The notes: generated by a model from the sequence alone, not told the origin. Positions 7,143 through 15,284 are shown, counted from the first letter of the stretch. The stretch is DNA of 21,958 nucleotides from Firmicutes bacterium CAG:552 (GCA_000435495.1 FR884052.1:1-21958), one strand, 5' to 3'. Made by a program: numbers and translations.

Positions 7143-8122
7143 TAGCGAGTGCGGTAGCGAAAATATCTCAATTCGATAACGTAGAGCAGGCAAAAGAATA
7201 CGCAGCGAAAAAAGCGATAAAGAGCCTCGGAATAACCAAACAGCCTGTTTTTACCGAGTTTAGTCAGAATGACGAATTTATTTTAGCGGTTGCGTCCGTA
7301 GAAGACATTACCGCACCTGTTTTGCCCGGGACGGAAATAACCGACGAGATGTGTAAATACAAGCGAAATCGGTTTACCAATAAAGGTAGTTATGGCAAGG
7401 TTTACGTTATAGGCGGGTGCGGAAATTATGTCGGTGCGCCACTTTTAAGCGCTTGTGCGGCGGTAAGTGCGGGTGCGGGACTGACTACGTTGTGTGTTGC
7501 GGACGGAATGATCGAAAGTTATCGCCGTAGAGTAAAAGAAATAACGTTGCTTACTTTCCCCGGCAAAACGCATATCGAATTCAGCGAAAGCGTTACCGGA
7601 GAAATATGCGAAAGAGCAGATGCGATAGTCGTAGGCCCGGGGATGGGCAGGCATGCCGACACTGCGAAAATTTTGAAGCATCTGTTGGAAAATTTTGGAG
7701 GAAGGCTTATCGTAGATGCAGATGGTATCAATTCATTGTCTGCTTCACCGAATTTTTTGGAGATAGGCAGAAAGTGCGATCTTATACTTACTCCGCATGT
7801 AAAAGAATACGAGCGTTTGGCGGGCAACGACGATCCGAGGGAATTTGCGAAAAAGTTCAAATTGAATTTAGCACTTAAAAACGCTTATACGTTAGTTACC
7901 GACGGCATAGTTTCGTATAAAGTCGTGTCGGGATGCGCCGCAATGGCAAAAGGCGGCAGTGGCGATGTGCTTTCCGGCATAGTTGCGGCGTATTCGTGCA
8001 GGACTGCGCCTTTGGAAGCATTGGCTACCGCATGCCACGTTTTTGGCAGGTGCGGAGAAAAAGCTGCGGCTTCGATGGGCGAAAACGCAGTAAAGGCGTC
8101 CGATATAATAAAGTATCTTTAG
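7139..8122 (+). CDS. nnrD: ADP-dependent NAD(P)H-hydrate dehydratase with an unusual N-terminal extension
   Basis: Residues about 80-327 form a ribokinase-like NnrD domain: NKGSYGKVYVIGG (81-93), the VVGPGMGR block (164-171), IVDADGIN (191-198), ILTPHVKEYERL (216-227) and GGSGDVLSGIVAA (272-284) with catalytic Asp276. The enzyme repairs damaged hydrated NAD(P)H using ADP. Most stand-alone NnrD proteins begin shortly before the KG-YG motif. Here about 70 extra residues precede it; they are too short for the NnrE epimerase domain normally fused at this end and I do not recognise them. The start at 7139 is supported by the 4-base ATGA overlap with the peptidase gene. An internal ATG at 7349 has no good ribosome site. 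No NnrE epimerase gene is in the window. Confidence 0.88.
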   Translation: MIASAVAKISQFDNVEQAKEYAAKKAIKSLGITKQPVFTEFSQNDEFILAVASVEDITAPVLPGTEITDEMCKYKRNRFTNKGSYGKVYVIGGCGNYVGAPLLSACAAVSAGAGLTTLCVADGMIESYRRRVKEITLLTFPGKTHIEFSESVTGEICERADAIVVGPGMGRHADTAKILKHLLENFGGRLIVDADGINSLSASPNFLEIGRKCDLILTPHVKEYERLAGNDDPREFAKKFKLNLALKNAYTLVTDGIVSYKVVSGCAAMAKGGSGDVLSGIVAAYSCRTAPLEALATACHVFGRCGEKAAASMGENAVKASDIIKYL

Positions 8123-8166
8123 AGTCGTATTTTTGTTCGGCTTAGGCTGTGTGTGCGACTCTTTTT
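8121..8166 (+). terminator. Possible terminator after the NAD(P)H-hydrate dehydratase gene
   Basis: AGAGTCG (8121-8127) pairs with CGACTCT (8156-8162), followed by a short T-run. The loop is long (28 bases), so termination may be weak and part of the transcript may continue into the next gene. Confidence 0.4.
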
Positions 8167-8180
8167 ATGGGAGGTGTATC

Positions 8181-9281
8181 GTGAGTAAAATCGTTAAACG
8201 GATAGTGACGGCAGTTCTGGCAGCCGTCGGATTAATTGTGTTCGTAGTAGGCGGTTACGTAATATATCTTTTTGTCGATTACGAGCGTATTCAGGACAAT
8301 CTCGAGTTAGCGATAAACAACAATATGACATCGGAAATTATGCTCGGTACCGAATACACGATCATGACGTACAATTTAGGATTCGGGGCATACGACAGAG
8401 AGTTTTCCTTCTTTATGGACGTAGGCGATTCAAAAGCGGGAGAACGGCGAGTCGGTAAAAGCGGAAAGGCTCGCAGCAAAGAAGCCGATTTGCAAAATAT
8501 CAACGGGGCATTGGACACTATAGTGAAGAAAAACCCGGATTTTGTATTTACGCAAGAAACGGACGTTGATTCCGATCGAAGTTATCACGTAAACCAATTG
8601 GATTTGCTTAGGGAAAAAACCACCGGCTATGCGAACGTGTTTGCGTATAACTTTCGTTCGTCATACCTGTTTTACCCGTTCTCCGATCCTCACGGAAAGA
8701 GCAATTCCGGCATGATTACTTTAAGCAGATACAAAATTCAATCTTCGATGCGAAAATCTTTTCCCGTTGATACGGGAATAAGTAAGTTTTTCGATCTTGA
8801 CAGATGTTTTGTCGTGACGAGATTGAATGTTTCGGATAAGCAGTTGGTACTTATAAACGTACACATGTCGGCTTATGACGAGGGTGGAAAAATACGTGCA
8901 AAACAACTGAAGATGCTAAGTGAATTTATATCCGAAGAATACGCAAAGGGAAATTACGTTATAGTCGGCGGAGATTTTAACCACGATATATGCGGCAGCG
9001 TGGGAACGTTCGAAACGGACGAAGTCAAACCCGATTGGATAGCGTCCATCGAGCCGAGCGACCTACCGGACGGATTTTCGGTAGCCATAGCGCAAAATAA
9101 GTCAGAGGTTGCGACTTGTCGCAGTTGCGACATTCCTTATGAGTCCGGTAAAAATTATCAGGCGATAGTGGACGGATTCATAGTAAGCGCAAACGTAGAG
9201 GCGACGGCAATTAATGTAGATACAGGATACGAGTTTTCCGACCACAATCCGGTGTTGCTAAGATTCAGTTTGCTTTCGTAA
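8181..9281 (+). CDS. Membrane-anchored endonuclease/exonuclease/phosphatase-fold protein
   Basis: This 366-residue protein has one N-terminal membrane helix (about 8-31) and then an EEP-fold domain, probably outside the membrane. Metal and catalytic motifs are present in order: MTYNLGFG with Asn65, TQETDVDS with Glu126, INVHMS with His228, GGDFNHD with Asp265 and Asn267, and SDHNPVLL with Asp354 and His355. The set is complete, so activity on a phosphodiester or phosphomonoester is likely; whether the target is nucleic acid, inositol phosphate or a lipid headgroup cannot be told. The GTG start at 8181 is chosen because GGGAGG lies just upstream and the hydrophobic anchor follows directly. It lies 58 bases after the preceding gene, with a weak hairpin between. 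Confidence 0.82.
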   Translation: MSKIVKRIVTAVLAAVGLIVFVVGGYVIYLFVDYERIQDNLELAINNNMTSEIMLGTEYTIMTYNLGFGAYDREFSFFMDVGDSKAGERRVGKSGKARSKEADLQNINGALDTIVKKNPDFVFTQETDVDSDRSYHVNQLDLLREKTTGYANVFAYNFRSSYLFYPFSDPHGKSNSGMITLSRYKIQSSMRKSFPVDTGISKFFDLDRCFVVTRLNVSDKQLVLINVHMSAYDEGGKIRAKQLKMLSEFISEEYAKGNYVIVGGDFNHDICGSVGTFETDEVKPDWIASIEPSDLPDGFSVAIAQNKSEVATCRSCDIPYESGKNYQAIVDGFIVSANVEATAINVDTGYEFSDHNPVLLRFSLLS

Positions 9282-9347
9282 ACGAAGCTTATATACAGAT
9301 ACGTTATTAAATTTTAAACACAAAAAGTTAACGGAGAGAAACAGTCG

Positions 9348-9995
9348 ATGACAGGAATAATTTGCGCCTTGGACGGCGAAGCAAAAAAAATACGCGAGCT
9401 TATGAGCGGCGTGACAAAAAAAACGATATTGTGTTTTGATTTCTATACAGGCAAAATTTTCGACAAGGACGTAGTGTTGACCTTGAGTGGCGTAGGTAAG
9501 GTTTACGCCGGTGCCGTTACTGCCGTAATGCTTTCGTCGTTCGATGTCAGTGAGGTTATAAATTTGGGTACTTGCGGCGGAATAGTCGGCACAGGTACGC
9601 AAATCGTGGCGAAAAACGTAGTGCAGTACGACTTCGATACGACCGCTTTCGGCGACGAATTAGGTTGCTTGCAGGGATTCGATTCGCCCTTTATCCCGTG
9701 TTCTTCTCGACTTATAGACGCAGTAAAAGGCGACGCCATAGTGGGCACGATAGCCACCGGAGACAAGTTCGTAAGTTCTAAAGCGGACATAGAATTTTTG
9801 AAAAGCAAGTTTAATGCGATAGGATTCGATATGGAGTCGGGGGCGATTGCTCAGATATGTCGTAAATGCGGCACGGAGTTTGTGATTGTAAGAGCCGTAA
9901 GCGATGGCGGCGACGCTTCGGAGTATGAACGCCTTGCAAAAAAAGCCGCCGATGACGGGGCGGATCTGGTGGAAAACTATTTGAAAAATGCTTAA
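9348..9995 (+). CDS. mtnN: 5'-methylthioadenosine/S-adenosylhomocysteine nucleosidase
   Basis: 215 residues with the MtnN/Pfs pattern: IICALDGEAKKI with Glu11 in the place of the catalytic E12 of the E. coli enzyme, the NLGTCGGI phosphorylase-fold loop (72-79), ATGDKFVSS (136-144), DMESGAIAQ (161-169) with the ribose-binding Met-Glu pair, and RAVSDGGD (182-189) with the catalytic Asp186. It cleaves adenine from methylthioadenosine and S-adenosylhomocysteine in the methionine salvage and methyl cycles. Start ATG 9348 follows a GGAGAG site 9 bases upstream. A 66-base AT-rich gap separates it from the preceding gene, so it may also have its own promoter. A strong bidirectional hairpin follows. 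The slightly short length is within family range. Confidence 0.9.
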   Translation: MTGIICALDGEAKKIRELMSGVTKKTILCFDFYTGKIFDKDVVLTLSGVGKVYAGAVTAVMLSSFDVSEVINLGTCGGIVGTGTQIVAKNVVQYDFDTTAFGDELGCLQGFDSPFIPCSSRLIDAVKGDAIVGTIATGDKFVSSKADIEFLKSKFNAIGFDMESGAIAQICRKCGTEFVIVRAVSDGGDASEYERLAKKAADDGADLVENYLKNA

Positions 9996-10011
9996 AAATT
10001 CATAAAGGTTA

Positions 10012-10043
10012 AATAAAACTCGCATTTAAAAGCGAGTTTTATT
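10012..10043. terminator. Strong bidirectional terminator
   Basis: A perfect 12-bp stem AATAAAACTCGC / GCGAGTTTTATT with an 8-base loop and T-runs in both directions. It lies between the convergent mtnN and ECF S-component genes and should end both transcripts. Confidence 0.85.
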
Positions 10044-10051
10044 TTTGACTT

Positions 10052-10990
10052 TTAAGAAGCGGACTTTGTCGTTAGCGAGTTCGCTTTTTTTATCGCAGGC
10101 AAAACGAGCAAAGTCAATACGTAGTTTATGGCGATAATAATTATTTGCGGACTTCTTATGGTTACAAGATAGGTTACGAAACTCATCGATTTGTCGTATC
10201 CCCACCAGGTGTAAAGAGCATAGCCGCCTATTCCCATAGTACATATTACCATCGAAATCGCCATTCCGATCAGCAATTTCAGCCAGTCCTTTTTGATTTT
10301 TGAGAATTTGAATACAAGTGCGGGGAACAATGCAAACAGCGCATTCGAAAGGGTGGTAAGAGGATTTATCGAGCCGCCTACAGCCACGGCGAGCTGTCCC
10401 AGAACGTCTCCGGCAAGTCCGGTTATTACTCCGCCGATCGGTCCCAGAACGATACCGGAAAGCACCCAGGGGACATATACAAAAGAAAGTCGCATGTTTG
10501 GAATAATTATTACCGACGAAACAGCGTTTCCGAGCATTTTGCATATTATGCTTAACGCAGTAAACGTGGCGCAGTACGTAATATATTTGGTTGTCATGCG
10601 TTTTTGAGTGGCATGAGGGTAAAATACGGCGTTTATTGCCGCCAAAATCATGGCAGCAGAGATAACCGTTACGATTATGTTTATCTTGTCCGGCTTAGTA
10701 GACGAAGCGATGTAACCACAAAGCATAGCGGCGACGGCGATGGTAAGCGATTGCAAAACAATCGCAACCGTACTCTTGTTTTTACGACATATCGCTATAT
10801 CGATTATCGAAATCAGCGCAAAGCCGAGTACGGTAAAAAGTATTACTTTTCCGTTGTTGGGAGCAAAAACGCTGCACAAACAAACGGCTACAAAAAAAAT
10901 CAGCGCAGTTACTGCCGCTATTACGGCAAAAAAGCGCCTATTGCAATCTTTCGGAGTTGCAATTTCCTGTTGAGAACATAAGTTACTCAA
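10052..10990 (-). CDS. ECF transporter S component (FolT-like) with extra N-terminal membrane domain
   Basis: 312 residues. The C-terminal part (about 135-312) is an S component of an energy-coupling factor vitamin transporter, with RLSFVYVPWVLSGIVLGPIG, then GVITGLAGDVLGQL and a TLSNALFALFPALVF helix, closest in pattern to the folate (FolT) group. The substrate is not certain. Before it are about 130 residues with four further hydrophobic helices (near 21-43, 48-66, 75-95 and 105-125) that a normal 170-200-residue S component lacks. The TTG start at 10990 is supported by a GGGAGGG site 7 bases upstream. No EcfA or EcfT genes are nearby, so it probably uses a shared group-II energising module encoded elsewhere. 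It may also be reached by read-through from the flippase gene upstream. Confidence 0.78.
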   Translation of the reverse strand: MSNLCSQQEIATPKDCNRRFFAVIAAVTALIFFVAVCLCSVFAPNNGKVILFTVLGFALISIIDIAICRKNKSTVAIVLQSLTIAVAAMLCGYIASSTKPDKINIIVTVISAAMILAAINAVFYPHATQKRMTTKYITYCATFTALSIICKMLGNAVSSVIIIPNMRLSFVYVPWVLSGIVLGPIGGVITGLAGDVLGQLAVAVGGSINPLTTLSNALFALFPALVFKFSKIKKDWLKLLIGMAISMVICTMGIGGYALYTWWGYDKSMSFVTYLVTIRSPQIIIIAINYVLTLLVLPAIKKANSLTTKSAS

Positions 10991-11017
10991 TGTCGGGCCC
11001 TCCCAATTATTTAATTG

Positions 11018-11046
11018 CTTATATATTATCAGTTTTTTAAACGCAA
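11018..11046 (-). promoter_or_regulatory. SigA-type promoter of the ECF S-component gene
   Basis: TTGCGT (11041-11046), 17 bases, TATAAG (11018-11023) on the minus strand, with a leader of about 21 nt carrying GGGAGGG. No riboswitch would fit in so short a leader. Confidence 0.6.
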
Positions 11047-11069
11047 AGCAAGCATATAGAACCGAAAAA

Positions 11070-12536
11070 TTATTTTTTATTGAAAAAATATTCGATTTTC
11101 AGCGAGCCGCATATAAACGAAGCAGCCAGCATAAAGGCGACGCCCGCCGTCGAGGCTACCGCCAAAGAAAAGAAGGCGTTTGGAATAAGAGACGCCGCCC
11201 ACTTTGTAATGAAATAGGCAGGGACAACGGACAGAGCCGACACTGCCAACGTAAACACGATACCTTTCCCGAATTTTACTTTCTTTCGCATCGATACGAT
11301 GTGTAAAATTGCGGACAAAGTAAGACCTATCCCCATAGCGATTGCAAGGTCCGTTATTTGAAAATGAGGCTTAATAAGCAGATACGCAAATGTTGCGGCG
11401 GAACCGATAAGGTAATTTATCAGTCCCGTTAACTCGAGATCGAGCGAGTTAAGTGCAGACGACGTTATGTTTTCGACGGAAAGAGGAATCATTAAGAAGG
11501 CTGAGACAGAAAGAAATTTGCCGGCGTCCGAATTGTTGTATACAAAAATGCCGATGTCTTCGCCTAAAGCGATAAAAGGCGGAATAAAGATTGCGCCCAA
11601 AACGATTGCTGCGGATATAGAACGTTCCAATTGCAATTTGACGGAACTCGTGTTTTTGGCGGCAACTGCCGACGAGAGTGTAGGTAACATAACGAAAGCC
11701 ATCGATCCTACAAAGGTCAGAGGAACGTACATAAGCGGCATAGCCATACCGACGCTATAACCGTAAATATACATGGACTCTTTGCCGCTTAACCCTCGTT
11801 TCATAAGCAAATACGGAACGACTATGCCTATAAGAGAGGCAACTACGCTCGAAGCCGCTCTCGAAAAGGTAACGGGAGCGCTACTCTTTAAAAGCGGAAT
11901 GATTTCTTTTTTTGGGTTTGTAATTTTGCCGCCGTCCTTTATGTAGAAGAAAGCGGCAGCGGCAGCACTGCCGAGACAGGCTATGGACATGGAAAGTGCA
12001 GTAGAGTACAATTTGTTAAAAGTGGTGGACAAAAGGACGAGACAGGCAATTATGCGGCAGACTTGTTCGACTAACTCCAAAACGCTTACGAGAGTGTATT
12101 TTTTTCTGCCCCAAAGGTTGCCTCGAAATGCCGAATATACCGATGTAAATAACAACGCAGGCAGCATAAGTATTACTAAGCGCATGCTTATCGGATCGGC
12201 AAAAATAGTCGCTATATAATTGCGCAACGCCACTATTAACGTTATTATAATCGCCGAACTTACGATGGACAAAACGAGTCCGGCGGTGGATATTGCGTAT
12301 TCTTCGCAGAAAGCGTTTTCGACTCTGCATTTTGCCGTTCGTTTGCTTACTATCAAAGGGATGCCGCTGGTGGTAAACGTAAGAAGAACAAAAAAGAAAG
12401 ACAATGCGACTTGATATATGCCGAGACTTGCCGCACCTAACTTGCGTGATAAATATATTTTGAAGAAAAACCCTAGCAAACGCTCGAAGAATGTAAATGC
12501 GGACAAAGTAAATATGGATTTTACGATTGTTTTCAT
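11070..12536 (-). CDS. SpoVB/MurJ-like polysaccharide or lipid-linked precursor flippase
   Basis: A 488-residue polytopic membrane protein of the MOP flippase superfamily, with about 12-14 hydrophobic helices. The N-terminal block SAFTFFERLLGFFFKIYLSR then KLGAASLGIYQVALS and the SAFRGNLWGRKKY loop are typical of Clostridia SpoVB-like proteins. The family moves lipid-linked sugar or peptidoglycan precursors across the membrane; SpoVB itself acts in spore cortex formation, but vegetative paralogues exist and sequence alone does not separate them. ATG 12536 is chosen over a TTG at 12563 because the family starts MK..., although no Shine-Dalgarno sequence precedes either. A CATAAT box at 12544-12549 puts the predicted transcript start about one base before ATG. 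It is divergent from the transglutaminase lipoprotein gene, 88 bases away. Confidence 0.82.
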   Translation of the reverse strand: MKTIVKSIFTLSAFTFFERLLGFFFKIYLSRKLGAASLGIYQVALSFFFVLLTFTTSGIPLIVSKRTAKCRVENAFCEEYAISTAGLVLSIVSSAIIITLIVALRNYIATIFADPISMRLVILMLPALLFTSVYSAFRGNLWGRKKYTLVSVLELVEQVCRIIACLVLLSTTFNKLYSTALSMSIACLGSAAAAAFFYIKDGGKITNPKKEIIPLLKSSAPVTFSRAASSVVASLIGIVVPYLLMKRGLSGKESMYIYGYSVGMAMPLMYVPLTFVGSMAFVMLPTLSSAVAAKNTSSVKLQLERSISAAIVLGAIFIPPFIALGEDIGIFVYNNSDAGKFLSVSAFLMIPLSVENITSSALNSLDLELTGLINYLIGSAATFAYLLIKPHFQITDLAIAMGIGLTLSAILHIVSMRKKVKFGKGIVFTLAVSALSVVPAYFITKWAASLIPNAFFSLAVASTAGVAFMLAASFICGSLKIEYFFNKK

Positions 12537-12543
12537 GCTATAA

Positions 12544-12549
12544 ATTATG
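12544..12549 (-). promoter_or_regulatory. Candidate -10 box of the SpoVB-like gene
   Basis: CATAAT on the minus strand, 7 bases before ATG and with no ribosome site downstream. A convincing -35 was not found. It might be a SigA -10 (5 of 6 bases) or a sporulation-type CATAATTT element (SigE-like), which would suit SpoVB; the sequence does not decide. Confidence 0.3.
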
Positions 12550-12589
12550 TCGCTACCGACCAAATAATGAGCAATGGCACCTCGTTTGC

Positions 12590-12618
12590 TTGATTTGAGA
12601 ATGATAATGTGGTAAACT
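12590..12618 (+). promoter_or_regulatory. Promoter giving a leaderless GTG start at 12625
   Basis: TTGATT (12590-12595), 17 bases, TAAACT (12613-12618), then 6 bases to GTG. Both boxes match consensus at 4 of 6 positions. The predicted +1 is the G of GTG, and no Shine-Dalgarno sequence is present. Confidence 0.5.
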
Positions 12619-12624
12619 GTAACC

Positions 12625-15054
12625 GTGAGAACAAAGAAGATTATAGCTGCGATTGCGGCATTTATATTGATTAGTTGTTGTATTAGCGCATGCGACTTTT
12701 TGCCGAGCGTTGTTTTTAAGTGTAGCGTTATAAATATAAAAGTAGGCGAACAAAAGGCGCTTTCCGATATAATTAACGGCTCTACTTATATTGCAACGGT
12801 AGAAGACGAGAGCGTGGCTTGTATTCATGACGACTATCTGGTGGGATTGGAAGAGGGCGAAACAAAGCTTTCGGCAACTCAAGGGTTGGCAAAAGGCAGC
12901 GTAAAAATTATCGTCAGACAGGCGGCGGCTTACGAAATAGAAGTAAAACCTGAAAAAACTTCGTCGTCCGTTAAACAAGAATACGAGTTTTGCGTAAAGG
13001 CGGATCAGTCGGTGGTAGCAGCTCAGTGGTATGTCGGCGATGAGCTGAAATTGAAACGTACGACTGAAGTCTTTACTTTTACGCCCGAAGATTTCGGCGT
13101 TTATATTATTAAGGCAGAAGTCGGAGACAAGACCTTAACAAAAAAAATTATATATTACAGAGCGTTTTCGTCGGTTACGCCCGTTCTTTTAGGCGCAGAT
13201 CGAAGCGAAATCAGCGAGCCGTATTCGAGCTGCGAGTATGAGATTGAGAAAGAGTCGATTGCGGAAATCCCGGAAGACCAAAGAATTGTCGAGTGGTACG
13301 TCGGAGACGCTATGTTCGAAGTTTCCGATTCGCTTACGTTTCGGTTTACTCCGTCTGCCGCTGGCAAATACGAGATTTATGCGGTAGTCAACGGAATTCG
13401 CACGTCAGTCAAAACCGTAATAGCGTATGGCAAGCCGCTTCTCAGTGCAGGCGCATACGACTTCGACTCTTCGTATCCCGACATATTCGTGACTTGGGAT
13501 AGCTCGGTGCAGGTGGATTATTCGATAACTATAGACGGCAAAACCTATGATAAGACGAATGCCGGCGAACGTTTCGACGGAACTAAATTTAACGTAAAAG
13601 ACCTGATAAACTTAAAGAAAGGCGGGGCGGTTAAAATAAATTCCGTAGCAAGCGAGTATTATACGGCAAGTGAACCGCTTATAATCGATATTCGTCCGTT
13701 TTCCGACGACGAGATAGATTACCTCGCTGCCAAATATGCCGCAGGTAACTATTATATGACGGACAGGTATGAGTTTTTCGATTTTGTGTCATACATCGTT
13801 GCTTTCAGACCGAATCCCGTCGAGCGAGAGTATAAGTCCAAACTTTATCCGAGTTGTTCGGCAACCGTATATATGGGATATACGGAAACCACGGCAATAA
13901 GCGCAGCAAAATTCGTGGAAGAGGCCTTTAAGCGAAGTAACCAGACGGGATCCAATCTCTCTTCGGTTAGCAGTATAAGCGATTTGGTAGAGGGTAGCAA
14001 AATTTCGTTTACTCTTACTTTTATCACGGAAAACGAGCCTACGAATATAGACGTCAGCAAAAAGACGAAATATGAGCAGCTTATTAAAAGGTCATTCGAG
14101 GGAGGATATACCGACAATGCGTTGACGGCCGGCAGCGGAGTAGAGGTCAGTCGAAGCGAGGAACTGTACTGGGTGGCAGAGAGAGGTTTGAGACCTATTC
14201 CCAAGAGCGGTTCTGCAGCGCAAAGATTATATAATAAGGCAAAATCTGCGGTTGCGGAAGCGGTTTCCGAAGGTATGACAGACGAGCAAAAAGCGGACGC
14301 CGTATATACCTGGATAATGCAAAATAATACGTACGATTACGAGGTGACGCAATCTGGCGCAGACGTTACGCAATCGGTAAAACAACCTGCGTATTATATA
14401 GAGGGCGTACTCGATTACGGATTTGCCGTGTGCGACGGAATTTCTAAAACGTATACGCTTATGTGCGCTATAGCCGGACTTGATTGTGTGCGAGTTGTCG
14501 GAGACGCCGGCTCTGTGATAAAGAGCGGCCACGCATGGAATAAAGTCAAAATCGACGGAGAATGGTATACCGTGGACGCTACGTGGGGCGATTCTAAAAT
14601 CGGTTTGCTTAACAAAGAATACGAGCTCGGCAGCCACGAGTACTTTCTTCGTACTGACGAATATATGCGTAAAACGCACGTGGAAAACTACAGCGATATG
14701 TATCCGGTTACATCGGTCGAAGATTATGATTGGTACGGCAAAAAGCGTAGTTATTCCGGCGGGTATTACTCGTTCAAGGTAAGCAACAAAAGTTCTGATG
14801 AAAATAACGCTTATTATTGTTCGCCTTCCGACATTATCAAGTTCATTGCTTCGGATATAAAATACGGGTATCGTCAAGGCAGTCAGGTCCTCGAATCGGA
14901 TGTATATGCGATTGAAGTAATGATGACTGACAGCGGACTCGGCTCCTTTATGGCAATTTACCGTGGCGAATTCGAAAGAGTGGGTATTTCTTCTTCACGT
15001 ATTACCGTTTCTCGAAGCGGTGGAAAAGCAATTATCGTCATAAATAAAAAGTAG
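12625..15054 (+). CDS. Lipoprotein with Ig-like repeats and a transglutaminase-like cysteine protease domain
   Basis: 809 residues, exported. A signal peptide ends in the lipobox I-S-A-C with lipid-modified Cys23. Next comes a bacterial Ig (Big2-like) segment (about 35-95: VGEQKAL...DESVACI...GLEEGETKLSAT). Two related modules follow, each with W-Y-V-G-D, then F-x-F-T-P and G-x-Y-x-I (about 135-175 and 222-270). After a middle region without recognised domains, a transglutaminase-like domain begins near residue 530, with AVCDGISKTYTLMCAIAG (Cys603), SGHAWNKV (His636) and TVDATWGD (Asp651). The Cys-His-Asp triad is complete. Such domains act as peptidases or cross-linking enzymes at the cell surface; the substrate is unknown. 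The GTG start fits the basic MRTKK signal peptide. A 14-bp hairpin follows the gene. Confidence 0.85.
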   Translation: MRTKKIIAAIAAFILISCCISACDFLPSVVFKCSVINIKVGEQKALSDIINGSTYIATVEDESVACIHDDYLVGLEEGETKLSATQGLAKGSVKIIVRQAAAYEIEVKPEKTSSSVKQEYEFCVKADQSVVAAQWYVGDELKLKRTTEVFTFTPEDFGVYIIKAEVGDKTLTKKIIYYRAFSSVTPVLLGADRSEISEPYSSCEYEIEKESIAEIPEDQRIVEWYVGDAMFEVSDSLTFRFTPSAAGKYEIYAVVNGIRTSVKTVIAYGKPLLSAGAYDFDSSYPDIFVTWDSSVQVDYSITIDGKTYDKTNAGERFDGTKFNVKDLINLKKGGAVKINSVASEYYTASEPLIIDIRPFSDDEIDYLAAKYAAGNYYMTDRYEFFDFVSYIVAFRPNPVEREYKSKLYPSCSATVYMGYTETTAISAAKFVEEAFKRSNQTGSNLSSVSSISDLVEGSKISFTLTFITENEPTNIDVSKKTKYEQLIKRSFEGGYTDNALTAGSGVEVSRSEELYWVAERGLRPIPKSGSAAQRLYNKAKSAVAEAVSEGMTDEQKADAVYTWIMQNNTYDYEVTQSGADVTQSVKQPAYYIEGVLDYGFAVCDGISKTYTLMCAIAGLDCVRVVGDAGSVIKSGHAWNKVKIDGEWYTVDATWGDSKIGLLNKEYELGSHEYFLRTDEYMRKTHVENYSDMYPVTSVEDYDWYGKKRSYSGGYYSFKVSNKSSDENNAYYCSPSDIIKFIASDIKYGYRQGSQVLESDVYAIEVMMTDSGLGSFMAIYRGEFERVGISSSRITVSRSGGKAIIVINKK

Positions 15055-15082
15055 TGTAAGTAAATATTACGTTAATAAATCA

Positions 15083-15127
15083 AAACACCGATTTTATACG
15101 AGCAATCAGTCGTTAAAATCGGTGTTT
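15083..15127 (+). terminator. Terminator of the transglutaminase lipoprotein gene
   Basis: AAACACCGATTTTA (15083-15096) pairs perfectly with TAAAATCGGTGTTT (15114-15127), with a 17-base loop. The A and T ends could also let it stop transcripts coming from the minus-strand zinc-ribbon gene. Confidence 0.65.
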
Positions 15128-15284
15128 GTCATGTTATATGTATATTCGGTTGTCAAAAAACAAGTAGCTGAACGGGCAAAGTCAATTTAAAATTCAAATT
15201 TCATAACAACGAAAGAAGGAGATTACAGTATCCGAATCCAAAAATAATTGCCAGATATAGCTTGAGTAAATTCTCATTTAAAGT

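Noticed and set aside
10026..10544. A 172-codon open frame overlapping the ECF S-component gene on the same strand
   Set aside because: It is out of frame with the S component, Arg/Cys-rich with no domain, and has no ribosome site; the membrane-protein frame is clearly the coding one.
11001..11060. Riboswitch upstream of the ECF S-component gene
   Set aside because: The promoter leaves a leader of only about 21 nt, too short for an aptamer.
12553..12978. A 141-codon minus-strand frame opposite the start of the transglutaminase lipoprotein
   Set aside because: It covers the divergent promoters and the antisense of the lipoprotein signal peptide, and its translation has no recognisable features.
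15216..15221. AAGGAG ribosome-site-like sequence in the gap after the lipoprotein gene
   Set aside because: No start codon follows at usable distance and the nearest in-frame triplets run into stops; no gene is supported.
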